Origin: Methanobacterium veterum
GTDB lineage: Archaea; Methanobacteriota; Methanobacteria; Methanobacteriales; Methanobacteriaceae
NCBI RefSeq assembly: GCF_000745485.1
Contig: NZ_JQJK01000009.1
Span: 513,893-577,892 of the forward strand
DNA length: 64,000 nucleotides
Direction of reading: 5' to 3'
Under the pieces are notes generated by a model that saw only the letters and a program-made list of their open reading frames with translations, was not told the origin of the DNA and made no database searches. Position numbers and translations under genes: made by a program. Positions 15,388 through 25,134 of the stretch are shown piece by piece; position 1 is the first letter of the stretch, and each line of letters starts with the position of its first letter.

Positions 15388-15597
15388 TTATTCTTTTCCG
15401 ATCATGACTTCAGTGGATTTAACGATAACTACTACTTTATCGCCTGCTTTGATATCTAGATCTTTAATGGATTCTTTGGTTATTACGGAGGTTATTGTGT
15501 CTGGGGCATCAATTTTTATTTTAACGCTGGCCATAATTGCGCCTTCGTCAACTTTTTCTACAGTTCCTTTAATATGGTTCCTTGCACTTAATTTCAT
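15388..15597 (-). CDS. Molbindin (Mop/TOBE domain protein)
   Basis: 69 residues, a single Mop domain: KLSARNHIKGTVEKVDEGAI, then VKIKIDAPDTITSVITKESI and LDIKAGDKVVVIVKSTEVM. Such proteins bind molybdate or tungstate oxyanions at subunit interfaces and act as cytoplasmic stores or sensors. The start ATG follows GGAGG by exactly 8 nt. Monocistronic with its own TTTAATATATAA-type promoter; the cluster operator is not seen here. Its position next to the ModE-like gene supports the Mo/W theme. Confidence 0.9.
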   Translation of the reverse strand: MKLSARNHIKGTVEKVDEGAIMASVKIKIDAPDTITSVITKESIKDLDIKAGDKVVVIVKSTEVMIGKE

Positions 15598-15848
15598 TAT
15601 ATCTTCCTCCTATTATTATTATGCTATATTTTGGATTTTATATATTAAATAGTTTTTTCATGCTTTTTTGGATGATAAAAGTTAAATTATAGCTTTGATG
15701 TGCACTATGGAATAATTCGAGTTTTTAAATTTGTTTAAAAGATTTTTAAAAGCTTTTTATATTAAAAAATTAAGTTAAACGCTCTTTATACAAAAAATTT
15801 ATAAAATTAGAAGTTAAAATTATATAAAAATAAAAATAAGAAGATAAT

Positions 15849-16346
15849 TTAATCTACGAATCGATCATCCGACTTTTTATGATTTGCATCTTCATGTTTG
15901 TCTTCAAACCATCCGATACGCAGTTCTTCACCTTTACATTTATCAAAATTAGGTATATATGGTTTGATATCTAAAAGGGGAGTACCATCAACAACATCCA
16001 CGTTGGATATGTATACTGTGGATCCTTCTATTTTGTCAAGGCACACTACTGACATTCCTATTGCATTTGGACGTTTTGGGGCCCTAGTTGCAAATATTCC
16101 TCTTTTTACAGTATCTAAGAATGGTTTTACCTGTAGTGAATATCCTTTTGAAAGGTGAAGATGGTAGATTAAAACTATGTGTGAGAATCCTTCAAGATCC
16201 TTAAGTCCTTCTTCATATTTTTCGTCTAGATGTATCTCTCCTTCAACGCCTTTTGCACCTACTGGCTGTATAGGCATACCTTCTAGATTTTTGAATGGAG
16301 AGTGTATGGTTCCAATTGGTTCGTATGTAACTTTGTCGATAAGCAT
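15849..16346 (-). CDS. TsaA/TrmO-like tRNA methyltransferase family protein
   Basis: 165 residues. The family core is visible: YEPIGTIHSPFKNLEGMP, LEGFSHIVLIYHLHLS, then RGIFATRAPKRPNAIGMSVV and VDVVDGTPLLDIKPYIP. Bacterial TrmO methylates N6-threonylcarbamoyladenosine at tRNA position 37 using SAM. Archaeal members share the fold, but their substrate is less certain. It carries a charged C-terminal tail. Monocistronic, start MLIDKV after AAGGTGTAAT. Confidence 0.85.
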   Translation of the reverse strand: MLIDKVTYEPIGTIHSPFKNLEGMPIQPVGAKGVEGEIHLDEKYEEGLKDLEGFSHIVLIYHLHLSKGYSLQVKPFLDTVKRGIFATRAPKRPNAIGMSVVCLDKIEGSTVYISNVDVVDGTPLLDIKPYIPNFDKCKGEELRIGWFEDKHEDANHKKSDDRFVD

Positions 16347-16401
16347 TTGATTACACCTTATATAAGAATCAGCAGTAAAATAAATAAAGCTTTTGGAAGA
16401 T

Positions 16402-18114
16402 CTAAAATTCTTCCATATCAGATAGGTTCATCATGGTTTCCACAGCTTTTACATTAACTGGTATGCATTCTTCGCTTAATGCTGCAATCGGGTTTAGGCC
16501 ACCGGGAGCTGCTATACCTACGTGATACCTTTCTACTTTTGCATTATAAAGAAGTTCGCTTGGGTTTCCTATTTTAAGGACTGAAAATCCTGCTTCCTGA
16601 ACTTTATCTAAAATGTCTATGGCATTTGACCTCGCCATGTATGGAATTTCTCTTAAACTTGCAAGTATCCTTCCAGTTCCTTCCAATGAATCTAAAACTG
16701 ATGTCATTCCCTTTGAAATGTAAACTTCATGGGGATCAAGGGATGATCCGCTGTAGGATGTGAGTTCTGTAAACCTCGGACCTTTTTCTTCTATTTCAAG
16801 AATTCCGCTGTATTTTGGAGTTACAAGTATGTCGTTTTTAACCAGTATGCCGTCAATGGTAAAGCTGCATACTGTGGCAATTCCAGTTCTGTCGCCGTCT
16901 GCATGGGGAATTATTTTATAAAATTTACTTGTACAGTACTCTGGCTTAGTCTGGAATACACGGTTTATTATTTCAAGTGCATCGTCAAGGTCATCGTTAT
17001 TTACGTAGGATACATTTACGATTACGTCGCCCTTTTGTGTTTCGATGTCAAAGTCCACGTTGTATATGAGGTTCCATGCCTTTGAAAGTAAAAATTTAAC
17101 TTTTTCTCCAGTTTCAGAGGTGCTGGTTTTTAATGCAGGTTTTGAAGGAACTAATTTTTCCATATCTCCAAATTCCATTATGTTTTCGGCTAATTTGATG
17201 TTAACAGAACAGCCTGCTTCTTTTGCAGCACAAAGTGGAGCTATTCCTCCAGTTATGGCAATACCGACCATGTCATCTTCTACGGGAACTCCGAGAACAG
17301 GTTCTCCGTTTTTACCTATTTTTAAAAGTCCAGATATTCCTATTTTCTGGAATTGTTTAAAAAGGTTAACGGCATTATCTCTTGCAACTGCAGGGATTAT
17401 CCTGAAATTTGCAGGAAGTAATCCAGTCCCTTCTCTGGCTATATCCAATACTGATGTTATTTCTTTTGCAGTAAATGCTTCAATAGGAGTCATGGATGTT
17501 TCTTTATAAGATATTAATTCGGTAAAACGTTTAGGAACATACTTTTCTACTTTTACAAGGCCTCCATATTGTGGAATTACGGGAATTCCTGCATTTAAGA
17601 GCATTCCATCTATGGTGGTACCACAAATGGTATTTAACATAATTTCGTCATTATCCGAAGTTTTTTCTTCACTGGATCCGTTATCGTTGAATTTAATATA
17701 GGGACTTACTGCAATTCCCTTACTGAATACTTCTTTAATTATGTCGACCACTTTCTGGTCGTATATAAAACTGGATGTATTTACGATTACTGCTCCTTTA
17801 CCTTCTTGTGGGTCTAAAGAAGTTTTGTATATCATTCCTTCAAATTTAGAGAAGGCAAAATCTACTTGATCATAAATAAGACCTTTTTCAAGTTCTTTTA
17901 ATCCTTTTTCAGTTATTTCTCTACCGGCATATCCTATACGTTCTGTAAACCCTTTTTCATCTAGAATACGCATATGATATCGTACCGCTCGCTCTCCCAA
18001 GTTATAACCTTTTCGTTTCAGTTCTTCTGCAATTGTTTTTGCACCAAGAACTTTATTTTGATCTGCAAGGATCCTCAGGATTTCTATCATTTTACGATCA
18101 GTTTCATCAGGCAT
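16402..18114 (-). CDS. nrpR: NrpR, archaeal global nitrogen regulator (two NRD domains)
   Basis: 570 residues. Residues 1-75 form a winged helix (AKTIAEELKRKGYNLGERAVRYH). Two homologous NRD domains follow, about 80-325 and 345-570. Each has the block FTELxSY...EVLDIAREGTG or VLDSLEGTGR and a GIAxxGGxxPxAA segment. NrpR represses nitrogen-assimilation genes by binding GGAA-N6-TTCC and releases DNA when 2-oxoglutarate rises. The HTH-NRD-NRD arrangement is complete here in one chain. It lies directly downstream of glnA, whose upstream region contains a perfect GGAA-N6-TTCC site. Confidence 0.93.
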   Translation of the reverse strand: MPDETDRKMIEILRILADQNKVLGAKTIAEELKRKGYNLGERAVRYHMRILDEKGFTERIGYAGREITEKGLKELEKGLIYDQVDFAFSKFEGMIYKTSLDPQEGKGAVIVNTSSFIYDQKVVDIIKEVFSKGIAVSPYIKFNDNGSSEEKTSDNDEIMLNTICGTTIDGMLLNAGIPVIPQYGGLVKVEKYVPKRFTELISYKETSMTPIEAFTAKEITSVLDIAREGTGLLPANFRIIPAVARDNAVNLFKQFQKIGISGLLKIGKNGEPVLGVPVEDDMVGIAITGGIAPLCAAKEAGCSVNIKLAENIMEFGDMEKLVPSKPALKTSTSETGEKVKFLLSKAWNLIYNVDFDIETQKGDVIVNVSYVNNDDLDDALEIINRVFQTKPEYCTSKFYKIIPHADGDRTGIATVCSFTIDGILVKNDILVTPKYSGILEIEEKGPRFTELTSYSGSSLDPHEVYISKGMTSVLDSLEGTGRILASLREIPYMARSNAIDILDKVQEAGFSVLKIGNPSELLYNAKVERYHVGIAAPGGLNPIAALSEECIPVNVKAVETMMNLSDMEEF

Positions 18115-18251
18115 TTCTTCACCAAATTTGAGTTATATAAAATTGTAACTGTAAAATTAAACCTAAACGCTTTTTATTTAGGTGCTGAAATTCTATTGAT
18201 TTTTGACTAATTTAAACTTTTCAAAAAAAATTAAAAATGAGAAAGGGGGAA

Positions 18252-19580
18252 TTAGATAGTTAAATACTTGTCTAATTCGTAATCGAATACTTGTATCCTG
18301 TAATCGTCCCATTCTGCCTTTTTAATATCTCTGAATTGAGTGTATATGTGGTCGCCTAATGTGGATCTCACAACATCGTCTTTTTCAAGTGCATGGTATG
18401 CTTCCCATAGGCTGGAAGGTAAAACATCTATTCCGAGAGTTTTGAGTTCTTCTATGCTTTTTCCGAATACATCAATTTCAGTTGGTTCTCCAGGGTCGAC
18501 TTTGTTTTTCATACCGTCTAAACCTGCTTCTAACATTGCAGCAAATGCAAGGTATGGGTTACAGGATGGGTCAGGCATTCTCAGTTCAACACGGGTACCT
18601 TTTCCACGGGATGCAGGAATTCTTACCAGTGTAGACCTGTTTTTGAGACCGTAAGCTACGTATACAGGAGCTTCGTATCCTGGTACTAAACGTTTGTAAG
18701 AGTTTATGGTAGGAGCACAAATTGCTGTTAAAGCTGGGGAGTGCTGTAATAAACCTCCCATGAAGTACATTGCTTCCTGTGATAACTGGGTTTCAGTATC
18801 TGGGTCGTAGAAAACGTTTTCACCGCCTTTGAATAATGACTGGTGGCAGTGCATTCCACTTCCGTTTTCTCCAAAGAATGGTTTTGGCATGAATGTTACC
18901 ATGTAGCCCATTGTGTCTACAATAGCTTTTATGGCCTGTTTGAATGTGATTACTGCATCAGCAGTTTTTAATGCGTTATCAAACTTGAAATCTATTTCGT
19001 GCTGACCTGGGGCCACTTCATGGTGACTTACTTCTACATCAAAGTTTAAAGCTTCCAGATCCATGACTAGCTGTCTTCTGATGTCAGTTCCCTGGTCTAC
19101 AGGTTCTACATCGAAGTATGCACCGTTATCGTTAGGGATCAGGTTTCCTTCTTCGTCCTGGTCTAATATAAAGAATTCTGGCTCTGGACCAACGTTATAT
19201 TCATATCCTGCTTTTTCAGCTTTTTCTAAAGCCCTTTTGAGTATGTACCTTGGGTCTCCTTCGAAAGGTTTTCCTTCTGGCCAGTAGACGTCACAGATAA
19301 ATCTGCAAACACCTTTTTCTTCTGGTCTCCATGGGAGAGTTGAAAAAGTATCAGGGTCTGGTTTAAGAATTAAATCACTTTCATTAATATCTACAAATCC
19401 TTCAACAGAGGAACCATCGAATAAAAGGCCGTCTTTTAATATATCTTCCATTTGATCTGGCTTAACCAGTGGAATTGCCATGTTTTTGGGGGTTCCATGT
19501 ATATCTACAAACTGCAGCCTTACGAACTTTGTGCCGCATTTTTCAATATTTTCAATAACTTGTCCTATTTTGTCTGACAT
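18252..19580 (-). CDS. glnA: Glutamine synthetase type I
   Basis: 442 residues, full length for type I. Visible are [11 protein letters not shown] near residue 52, the GPEPEFFIL segment, [23 protein letters not shown] and the [20 protein letters not shown] active-site region. It makes glutamine from glutamate and ammonia using ATP, the main ammonia-assimilation step. ATG follows GGAGG. The operator at 19617-19630 lies between the TATA box and the start, which fits NrpR repression under nitrogen excess. Confidence 0.97.
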   Translation of the reverse strand: MSDKIGQVIENIEKCGTKFVRLQFVDIHGTPKNMAIPLVKPDQMEDILKDGLLFDGSSVEGFVDINESDLILKPDPDTFSTLPWRPEEKGVCRFICDVYWPEGKPFEGDPRYILKRALEKAEKAGYEYNVGPEPEFFILDQDEEGNLIPNDNGAYFDVEPVDQGTDIRRQLVMDLEALNFDVEVSHHEVAPGQHEIDFKFDNALKTADAVITFKQAIKAIVDTMGYMVTFMPKPFFGENGSGMHCHQSLFKGGENVFYDPDTETQLSQEAMYFMGGLLQHSPALTAICAPTINSYKRLVPGYEAPVYVAYGLKNRSTLVRIPASRGKGTRVELRMPDPSCNPYLAFAAMLEAGLDGMKNKVDPGEPTEIDVFGKSIEELKTLGIDVLPSSLWEAYHALEKDDVVRSTLGDHIYTQFRDIKKAEWDDYRIQVFDYELDKYLTI

Positions 19581-19616
19581 TGTTTACCTCCATGATAATT
19601 AGAGTAATTATACGCC

Positions 19617-19630
19617 GGAAGAAGATTTCC
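19617..19630 (-). promoter_or_regulatory. NrpR operator of glnA
   Basis: GGAA-GAAGAT-TTCC, a perfect match to the NrpR operator form GGAA-N6-TTCC, 37 bp before the glnA ATG and just downstream of the TATA box TTTATATA near 19640. Confidence 0.9.
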
Positions 19631-19873
19631 TTTTACTGGTATATAAATGTTTTGAAAAAAATATTTCAATTATTAAACCATTAAATAACAACATATTTAA
19701 TTTTATTGGAGTATAACTACTATTAAACTATTCTTTTGTCAAGATAGAATATTTCTAATGAATATTTTCGTATTCAAAGGTTTTTCAATTGTTTAATAAA
19801 ATGCAAAATATTTGGGTTTATGTGGGAGGATCATGTATCCGGCTTTTTATACCTTTAAAAGGGGGTAAAAAAT

Positions 19874-20533
19874 TTGAAAGAAAATATACCAGAAAAAGGA
19901 GCTTCTGTTCAAAAAGATATGGAAACATATGCTATTATTCCTTATATTTCTAGAGGCATAGTTGATTCTGCAATGTTAAGGAAAATAGCAGGCGTGGCGG
20001 ATAAATATAATATTAAAATAATGAAATTGACCTCTGAAGGAAGGATATCTCTCCATGGGATTAGGGAAGAAGATTTAGACAGCGTATGGGAAGATCTTGG
20101 AATGAAACCTGGGGGACACCTTGGTAAATGTGTAAGACCTGCTAAATCTTGTATAGGTGATATCTGCTGTAAAAAAGGGTATCAAAACAGTGTGGGGATG
20201 AGTCAGAGGATCAATGAATTTTATTGTGGGGTTCCAACTCCTCGTAAACTTAAAATAGCTGTTTCAGGATGCCCTAATTCATGCGGTGAATCTGCTGTCC
20301 GTGATATTGGTTTAATTGGAACTGGTAAGGGTTGGAAGCTACTGGTTGGGGGAAATTGTGGAATTAAACCTCGAATTGCCAAGCTGCTGGCTAAAAATCT
20401 TTCAGATGATGAAGTAATTGCATTAATAGGTAAAATAATAGATTATTACAGTGAACAAGGTGTTGAAAAAAGGGTGGGTGCAGTTATAGAAAAAATTGGA
20501 TTTGAAAAATTCTCCCAAGATGTTTTGGGTTAA
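19874..20533 (+). CDS. Small sulfite/nitrite reductase-like siroheme protein
   Basis: 219 residues with a ferredoxin-like half domain followed by a siroheme/4Fe-4S half domain. It has LTSEGRISLHGI, CVRPAKSCIGDICC, and CPNSCGESAVRDIGLIG with a CxxxC pair. This is the size and build of the small dissimilatory-sulfite-reductase-like proteins (Dsr-LP) of methanogens, whose physiological role is uncertain. The start is TTG at 19874, 8 nt after GGGGG. Divergent from glnA across about 290 bp. Confidence 0.8.
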   Translation: MKENIPEKGASVQKDMETYAIIPYISRGIVDSAMLRKIAGVADKYNIKIMKLTSEGRISLHGIREEDLDSVWEDLGMKPGGHLGKCVRPAKSCIGDICCKKGYQNSVGMSQRINEFYCGVPTPRKLKIAVSGCPNSCGESAVRDIGLIGTGKGWKLLVGGNCGIKPRIAKLLAKNLSDDEVIALIGKIIDYYSEQGVEKRVGAVIEKIGFEKFSQDVLG

Positions 20534-20544
20534 AGTTTCCAATT

Positions 20545-21297
20545 TTAGAATTTAATCACTGAAAATGGTTCCTTATTAAGTAAATCGAACATTAAAATAT
20601 CTGGAGCTATAATTGGTTCCCCCTCTAATGTAATAAGTTTAAAAGCTTCAAAAGCCTGTAAACATCCAACTATATTTGGAACGGGACCAATAACTGGGGG
20701 AACTTCTGCACCAATGTCTTTTATTTTTTTAATTACTTCATCAGTTAATTCTTCACCACATGAAGGTAATTTAAACATTTCTTCATACGTAGGTGTGTCC
20801 TTTGTGAAAACAGTAACCTGCCCCATTGTCCCGTGAATTGCGCCGTGAATAAATGGTATTTCTAAATCTTGAACATGCCTGCTAACTATAATTCGTGTAA
20901 CTAAGTTATCAAGGGCGTCTATAACAATATCGCTGCCTTTAACGATCCTTTCCACATTGTACTCATTTACTTCTTCTTCAATGGCTTCGATATTTGTAAA
21001 TGGATTTATCGACTTTAAAGTCTCGTAAGTTGTCTCTACTTTGGATTTTCCTACGCTGTAGAAACTGCTCATAAGCTGGCGGTTAATATTTGAAACGTCG
21101 AAAGCATCTTTATCGATTATTCTGAGATTTCCAATTCCCATCCTTACAAGCATCTCTGTTGTGGCACCCCCAATCCCACCGCAGCCTATAACTGTAATTT
21201 TAGCGTCTCTAAATCTTTCCTGTTCTGATTTAGTTACAACTCCCATTTGTCTGCTTACTATTTCCCAGTAAGCCATTCCCTCATATCTTTTTGGCAT
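20545..21297 (-). CDS. ThiF/MoeB/HesA-family adenylyltransferase
   Basis: 250 residues of the E1-like fold. It has the nucleotide loop VIGCGGIGGATTEML, then NLRIIDKDAFDVSNINRQ and the substrate Asp in GSDIVIDALDN. It adenylates the C-terminus of a small ubiquitin-like sulfur carrier (ThiS, MoaD or SAMP type). The CxxC zinc pairs of classic MoeB/ThiF are not evident, so the exact partner is open. It is tail-to-tail with the sulfite-reductase-like gene, 11 bp apart. A role in thiamine, molybdopterin or tRNA sulfur chemistry is possible. Confidence 0.87.
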   Translation of the reverse strand: MPKRYEGMAYWEIVSRQMGVVTKSEQERFRDAKITVIGCGGIGGATTEMLVRMGIGNLRIIDKDAFDVSNINRQLMSSFYSVGKSKVETTYETLKSINPFTNIEAIEEEVNEYNVERIVKGSDIVIDALDNLVTRIIVSRHVQDLEIPFIHGAIHGTMGQVTVFTKDTPTYEEMFKLPSCGEELTDEVIKKIKDIGAEVPPVIGPVPNIVGCLQAFEAFKLITLEGEPIIAPDILMFDLLNKEPFSVIKF

Positions 21298-21499
21298 AGT
21301 AAATCTCCGTGATACTTATTTATATATAAAATTTAACTTATTTGCTCTTTTTTAGTTTTAAACTAACTGTTAAATTTTTATAACATGTGTTATTTTTTAA
21401 TTATATTATCATGGTAATATAATTTTTTACTGTGTTAATTGAGCATTGATTTACAAAGTTCGGATAGAATATTCGGCGTTATAAAATAAATATTAGTAT

Positions 21500-23194
21500 T
21501 CAGCGCTGGAAGACAAAACCACTTATTTTTATATCTGAAGTCTGGTTTCCAACATAGGAATAATAAAGTTTCATGCCATTTGGGAGATTAATTCCAATTA
21601 CTCCCATGTTATCTTTTACTCCCTGGTAAAATGAGGTCTCATTGCTCATTACCCAGATGATCTTGGTAGTAGACGAGTTTAATTTTATATCTTCGACGCT
21701 AGATTTGGATATATTGTAGCTGTGGTCTTTACCATGCCATACAGAAACATTACCCTCGATTCCTGAGTTTTCATGGTCAAATAGATAATAAACATCGTAG
21801 CCTGGAAGATAATACATTGCTTTTCTCCAGTTGAAACCTTCGTCTTCCCGGGTAATATCTCTAATAACAATTATGGTACTCTCTGGATCTGAATTTGAGA
21901 TATTTAGTATATTCTCAATGTGTAACTGGGTATTTTCATCGTTTGCATTAATTTTAGCGTTGTCATAAAGCAAACCTACATCTATACCAAACCAGATCTC
22001 CTGATTTGTTTCCATTTTATCGGTAGGTGTTTCCCAGATTTGGTCATTGTGAAGATTATATGGATATACAAAGTAGATGGTATTTGATATAACATAAATT
22101 AGTAATATAATGCCTAAAAACTGCTTTATAGATATTTTAGGGAAATTAAAGTGTATATCTGATGGAATACGAATAAAAATATAGCTTAATATGATCATGA
22201 CTGCAGGCAGGATTGTCAGTAAGTATCCGGGTTTCACTATGTAGATAAACAAGTAAAATAGGAAAGAAGGGATGATCCATAGTAGAAAGAAGATAGTTAA
22301 AGGCATTTTAAGATAATATATGACTTTAGATTTTAAATTTTTCCTGTGATAAGTTAAAAAGAGTGCTGTAATTAAAATTCCTATTAGAGTCAGTCCAACT
22401 AAAGACCATATGATGCAAACTCCGGTATTTAGGATTTGCTGGCTGATACTAGCACCAAATATTAGGGAAGTATAGCTTGCAGCTTCAGAAGTGTACCTTA
22501 AAATATGGATATAACTTTCCAGGCCTCCAGTTAAAATAACTGAGGGTAATAGCCATAATAATAGAGCAATAACAAATGTCAGCAGACCTTTAACAATTTT
22601 GGTATAATGAATTCTGGCACTCCATATGCAGAATATCCATAAAGGAAGCATAAATTCAATTATGTCTGTTCTAAAACCTCCAGATAAGCCGAGTACAAAT
22701 GCAGAAATATATATAAATTTTTCATTACCTTTAAAAAGCTTATATGAGGAATAAGCTATTAAAATACTGAAAAATGCCTCGAAAATATATATGCTTGCAA
22801 TTTCTCCGTAAAACCATATAAATGGATTGAATATTAGTAATAACGCGCTTATGATACCTGCTTTTCTGGAAAATATATCTTTGGCCATAAAATAGATTAA
22901 GATAACACTTAAAATACTGAAAAGTATTGATAAAAATATCATACTAATATTTGGATCATTGAATAGATAGTTAACAGCTTTTCCTAGAGCTACATACAGC
23001 AAGTAACCTGGTGGATGGGGCTGCTGCTGCAGAATGTTGTAGTTTTCAAATGCCAGGGAATAATTAACTGAATCCCATTCATAGAGAAATTTGCTTGTAA
23101 ATGGAAGTCGGGTAACGACTACTAAAAGACTTAGAATCAACGGGATTAAAAAATCTAATCTGAATTTTTGCGCACGTGTAAATAAATTTGGCAT
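21500..23194 (-). CDS. Polytopic membrane glycosyltransferase (GT39/ArnT-like)
   Basis: 564 residues. The N-terminal half has about eleven hydrophobic helices. The first external loop carries FLYEWDSVNYSLAFENYN and a PHPPGYLLYV segment, as in dolichyl-phosphate-mannose-dependent or ArnT-type glycosyltransferases that use lipid-linked sugars. The C-terminal 180 residues are a soluble extracytoplasmic domain. It probably glycosylates surface proteins or lipids; donor and acceptor are unknown. Monocistronic, ATG after AGGAG. Confidence 0.8.
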   Translation of the reverse strand: MPNLFTRAQKFRLDFLIPLILSLLVVVTRLPFTSKFLYEWDSVNYSLAFENYNILQQQPHPPGYLLYVALGKAVNYLFNDPNISMIFLSILFSILSVILIYFMAKDIFSRKAGIISALLLIFNPFIWFYGEIASIYIFEAFFSILIAYSSYKLFKGNEKFIYISAFVLGLSGGFRTDIIEFMLPLWIFCIWSARIHYTKIVKGLLTFVIALLLWLLPSVILTGGLESYIHILRYTSEAASYTSLIFGASISQQILNTGVCIIWSLVGLTLIGILITALFLTYHRKNLKSKVIYYLKMPLTIFFLLWIIPSFLFYLFIYIVKPGYLLTILPAVMIILSYIFIRIPSDIHFNFPKISIKQFLGIILLIYVISNTIYFVYPYNLHNDQIWETPTDKMETNQEIWFGIDVGLLYDNAKINANDENTQLHIENILNISNSDPESTIIVIRDITREDEGFNWRKAMYYLPGYDVYYLFDHENSGIEGNVSVWHGKDHSYNISKSSVEDIKLNSSTTKIIWVMSNETSFYQGVKDNMGVIGINLPNGMKLYYSYVGNQTSDIKISGFVFQR

Positions 23195-23869
23195 TTAAAA
23201 ACTCCTAAATTATTCCCTGCTGCAAGTATCCAGATAAAACAAATTTAAATGGCTAAAGAAAGTGAACAAACAAGTTATAAGAACACAGTCATAATTAATT
23301 CCATTTAAAGACAGTATATGTTATTTTTGAGATTTGTAATAAGCATTTTCCCAAATTGTTACCAATTTTTACCTTATTTTAACCATATTTCACTAAAAGA
23401 GTCGTTTTGTAGTTTTTAGTAGAGATTCAAATTTTTCTAACATAAAATGACAAGTAATGGTTAAATAAATGAAAACTGAATTTTTAAAATGATTTTACTG
23501 ATTTTAAATGGGAAAACAGGTAAATGCTACAATATACTATTAAACTTATTAAAAATAGTCTTTGGGCATGATAATAATGCAATATAGTCGAATAAAAGAT
23601 ATGGCCAAATTAAGCGCGTATAAATCTTTTATGAGCTTTTTAAGAAGAGTTTATATTTTAGATATATGATGGCCGATGTACATTATTTTTAATTTTTATA
23701 AAATTGTTGACTTAGGAAAACAAGTTTAGATTTTACTTAATAGAACTAATTTAAACACATTCTATTTTTTGGTACATAATAATACCTCAATTTTGAGAGA
23801 TTTTAGAACAAATAAAAAAATAATTTGGGCAATCATATCTTTATACAGCTATGCCATATATGATGATTT
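23195..23869. other. Intergenic region, about 675 bp
   Basis: AT-rich, with no supported reading frame, RNA gene or repeat on either strand. It contains the promoter of the leftward glycosyltransferase gene at its left end. Confidence 0.6.
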
Positions 23870-24916
23870 TTAAACACGTTCATAGGTAGTGGTACGTTCT
23901 ACTGGTATTCGCCCTATATCTTCTATAATTTCAATCATCCGTTCTCGAGGTAAATAATCTCCGTCTGATGCACCTGCAGCTATAGATATTTTATCTTCCA
24001 TCATGGTGCCTCCTAAATCATTTGCCCCGCAGTGTAAGGCTATTTGTGACGCCCTAATACCCATTTTTATCCATGAAACTTGAATATTGGGCATGTCTCT
24101 ACCAAAGAGAATCCTTGCAATTGCATGCACTTTCAGATCCTCCATTCCGCTGGCACCTTCTGATATCTGGCCCAGTTCATTGTTTTGATTTAAGAATGTC
24201 ATTGGGACGAGTTCTGTAAAGCCCCCTGTTTCACGCTGTATATCTCTGAGTATCATCATGTGGTCAATACGGTCTTCCCATGTTTCTACGCTGCCGTACA
24301 TGATGGTGGATGTGGTTGGAATGCCTAAATTATGGGCTTCTTTAATTATGTTAACCCATTCATCTGTCGTGACCTTTTTAGGACATATTTGTTCTCTTAC
24401 AGAATCTACAAGGATTTCTGCAGATGCACCTGTCATGGTGTCCATCCCTGCTTTTTTAAGGGCCTTCAAAGCATCATATGTGCTCATTTCTGATGATTTT
24501 GCGGTCTGATAAATTTCTACAGGGGACAATGCGTGAAGACAGATATCATATTCTGACTTGATCGTACTGATAAGATCACAGTAATAGTCCACTGTCATGT
24601 GGGGCATAATACCGCCGAATAAGCAGATTTCAGTGGCCTTTATGTCTTTTGCTTCTTTAATACTTTCCAGTACTTCTTCGGTTGTCATTTCATATCCAAC
24701 ATGGTCTCTAAAAGAGCAAAAAGCACATCCAATCATGCAGTGATCTGTAATATCTATGGCTTTGTTGGCAACGAAGGTGACCTCATCACCTACAAGTTCC
24801 TGGCGCAACCTGTCAGCAGTATCAAATAACTGGAATGGATTTGAATCTACAAGCTTTAAAGCGTCTTCTTTTGTAATTTCTCCAGCAAGTGAGCGTTCAT
24901 ATATGTCTTCCATCAT
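23870..24916 (-). CDS. cofH: FO synthase subunit 2 (CofH)
   Basis: 348 residues. Radical SAM motif CMIGCAFC (Cx3Cx2C) near residue 60, FGGIMPH, then LVPMTFLNQNNELG and GANDLGGTMMEDKISIAAGA, all typical of CofH/MqnC-like enzymes. CofH joins 5-amino-6-ribitylaminouracil to a tyrosine-derived fragment; CofG then closes the ring to give FO, the chromophore of coenzyme F420. CofG is not in the window. The start at 24916 (MMEDIYERS) follows GGTGGATTTA with the usual spacing; an upstream GTG is out of place. Confidence 0.92.
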   Translation of the reverse strand: MMEDIYERSLAGEITKEDALKLVDSNPFQLFDTADRLRQELVGDEVTFVANKAIDITDHCMIGCAFCSFRDHVGYEMTTEEVLESIKEAKDIKATEICLFGGIMPHMTVDYYCDLISTIKSEYDICLHALSPVEIYQTAKSSEMSTYDALKALKKAGMDTMTGASAEILVDSVREQICPKKVTTDEWVNIIKEAHNLGIPTTSTIMYGSVETWEDRIDHMMILRDIQRETGGFTELVPMTFLNQNNELGQISEGASGMEDLKVHAIARILFGRDMPNIQVSWIKMGIRASQIALHCGANDLGGTMMEDKISIAAGASDGDYLPRERMIEIIEDIGRIPVERTTTYERV

Positions 24917-25134
24917 TAAATCCACCTATTTTCGCATTTTTCCATATCTTATTCCTGAAATTAATCTTTTTTAAACGGGTTTATATCATGTGATCATTGT
25001 TTATAAATATTGTTTTGTCAAAAAAATTATGCGCGTGCTTATCTTTATAAAATATATTTATTTTAAATAAGTAAAAAAAGTAGGGTGCATGGTTAAAATT
25101 TTAAGATTTAACCATGATTTTATCAGTTTTAAAC

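Noticed and set aside
23195..23869. Small genes or RNA in the 675-bp gap
   Set aside because: Only very short frames (about 22 codons) and no stable dyads or conserved motifs seen.
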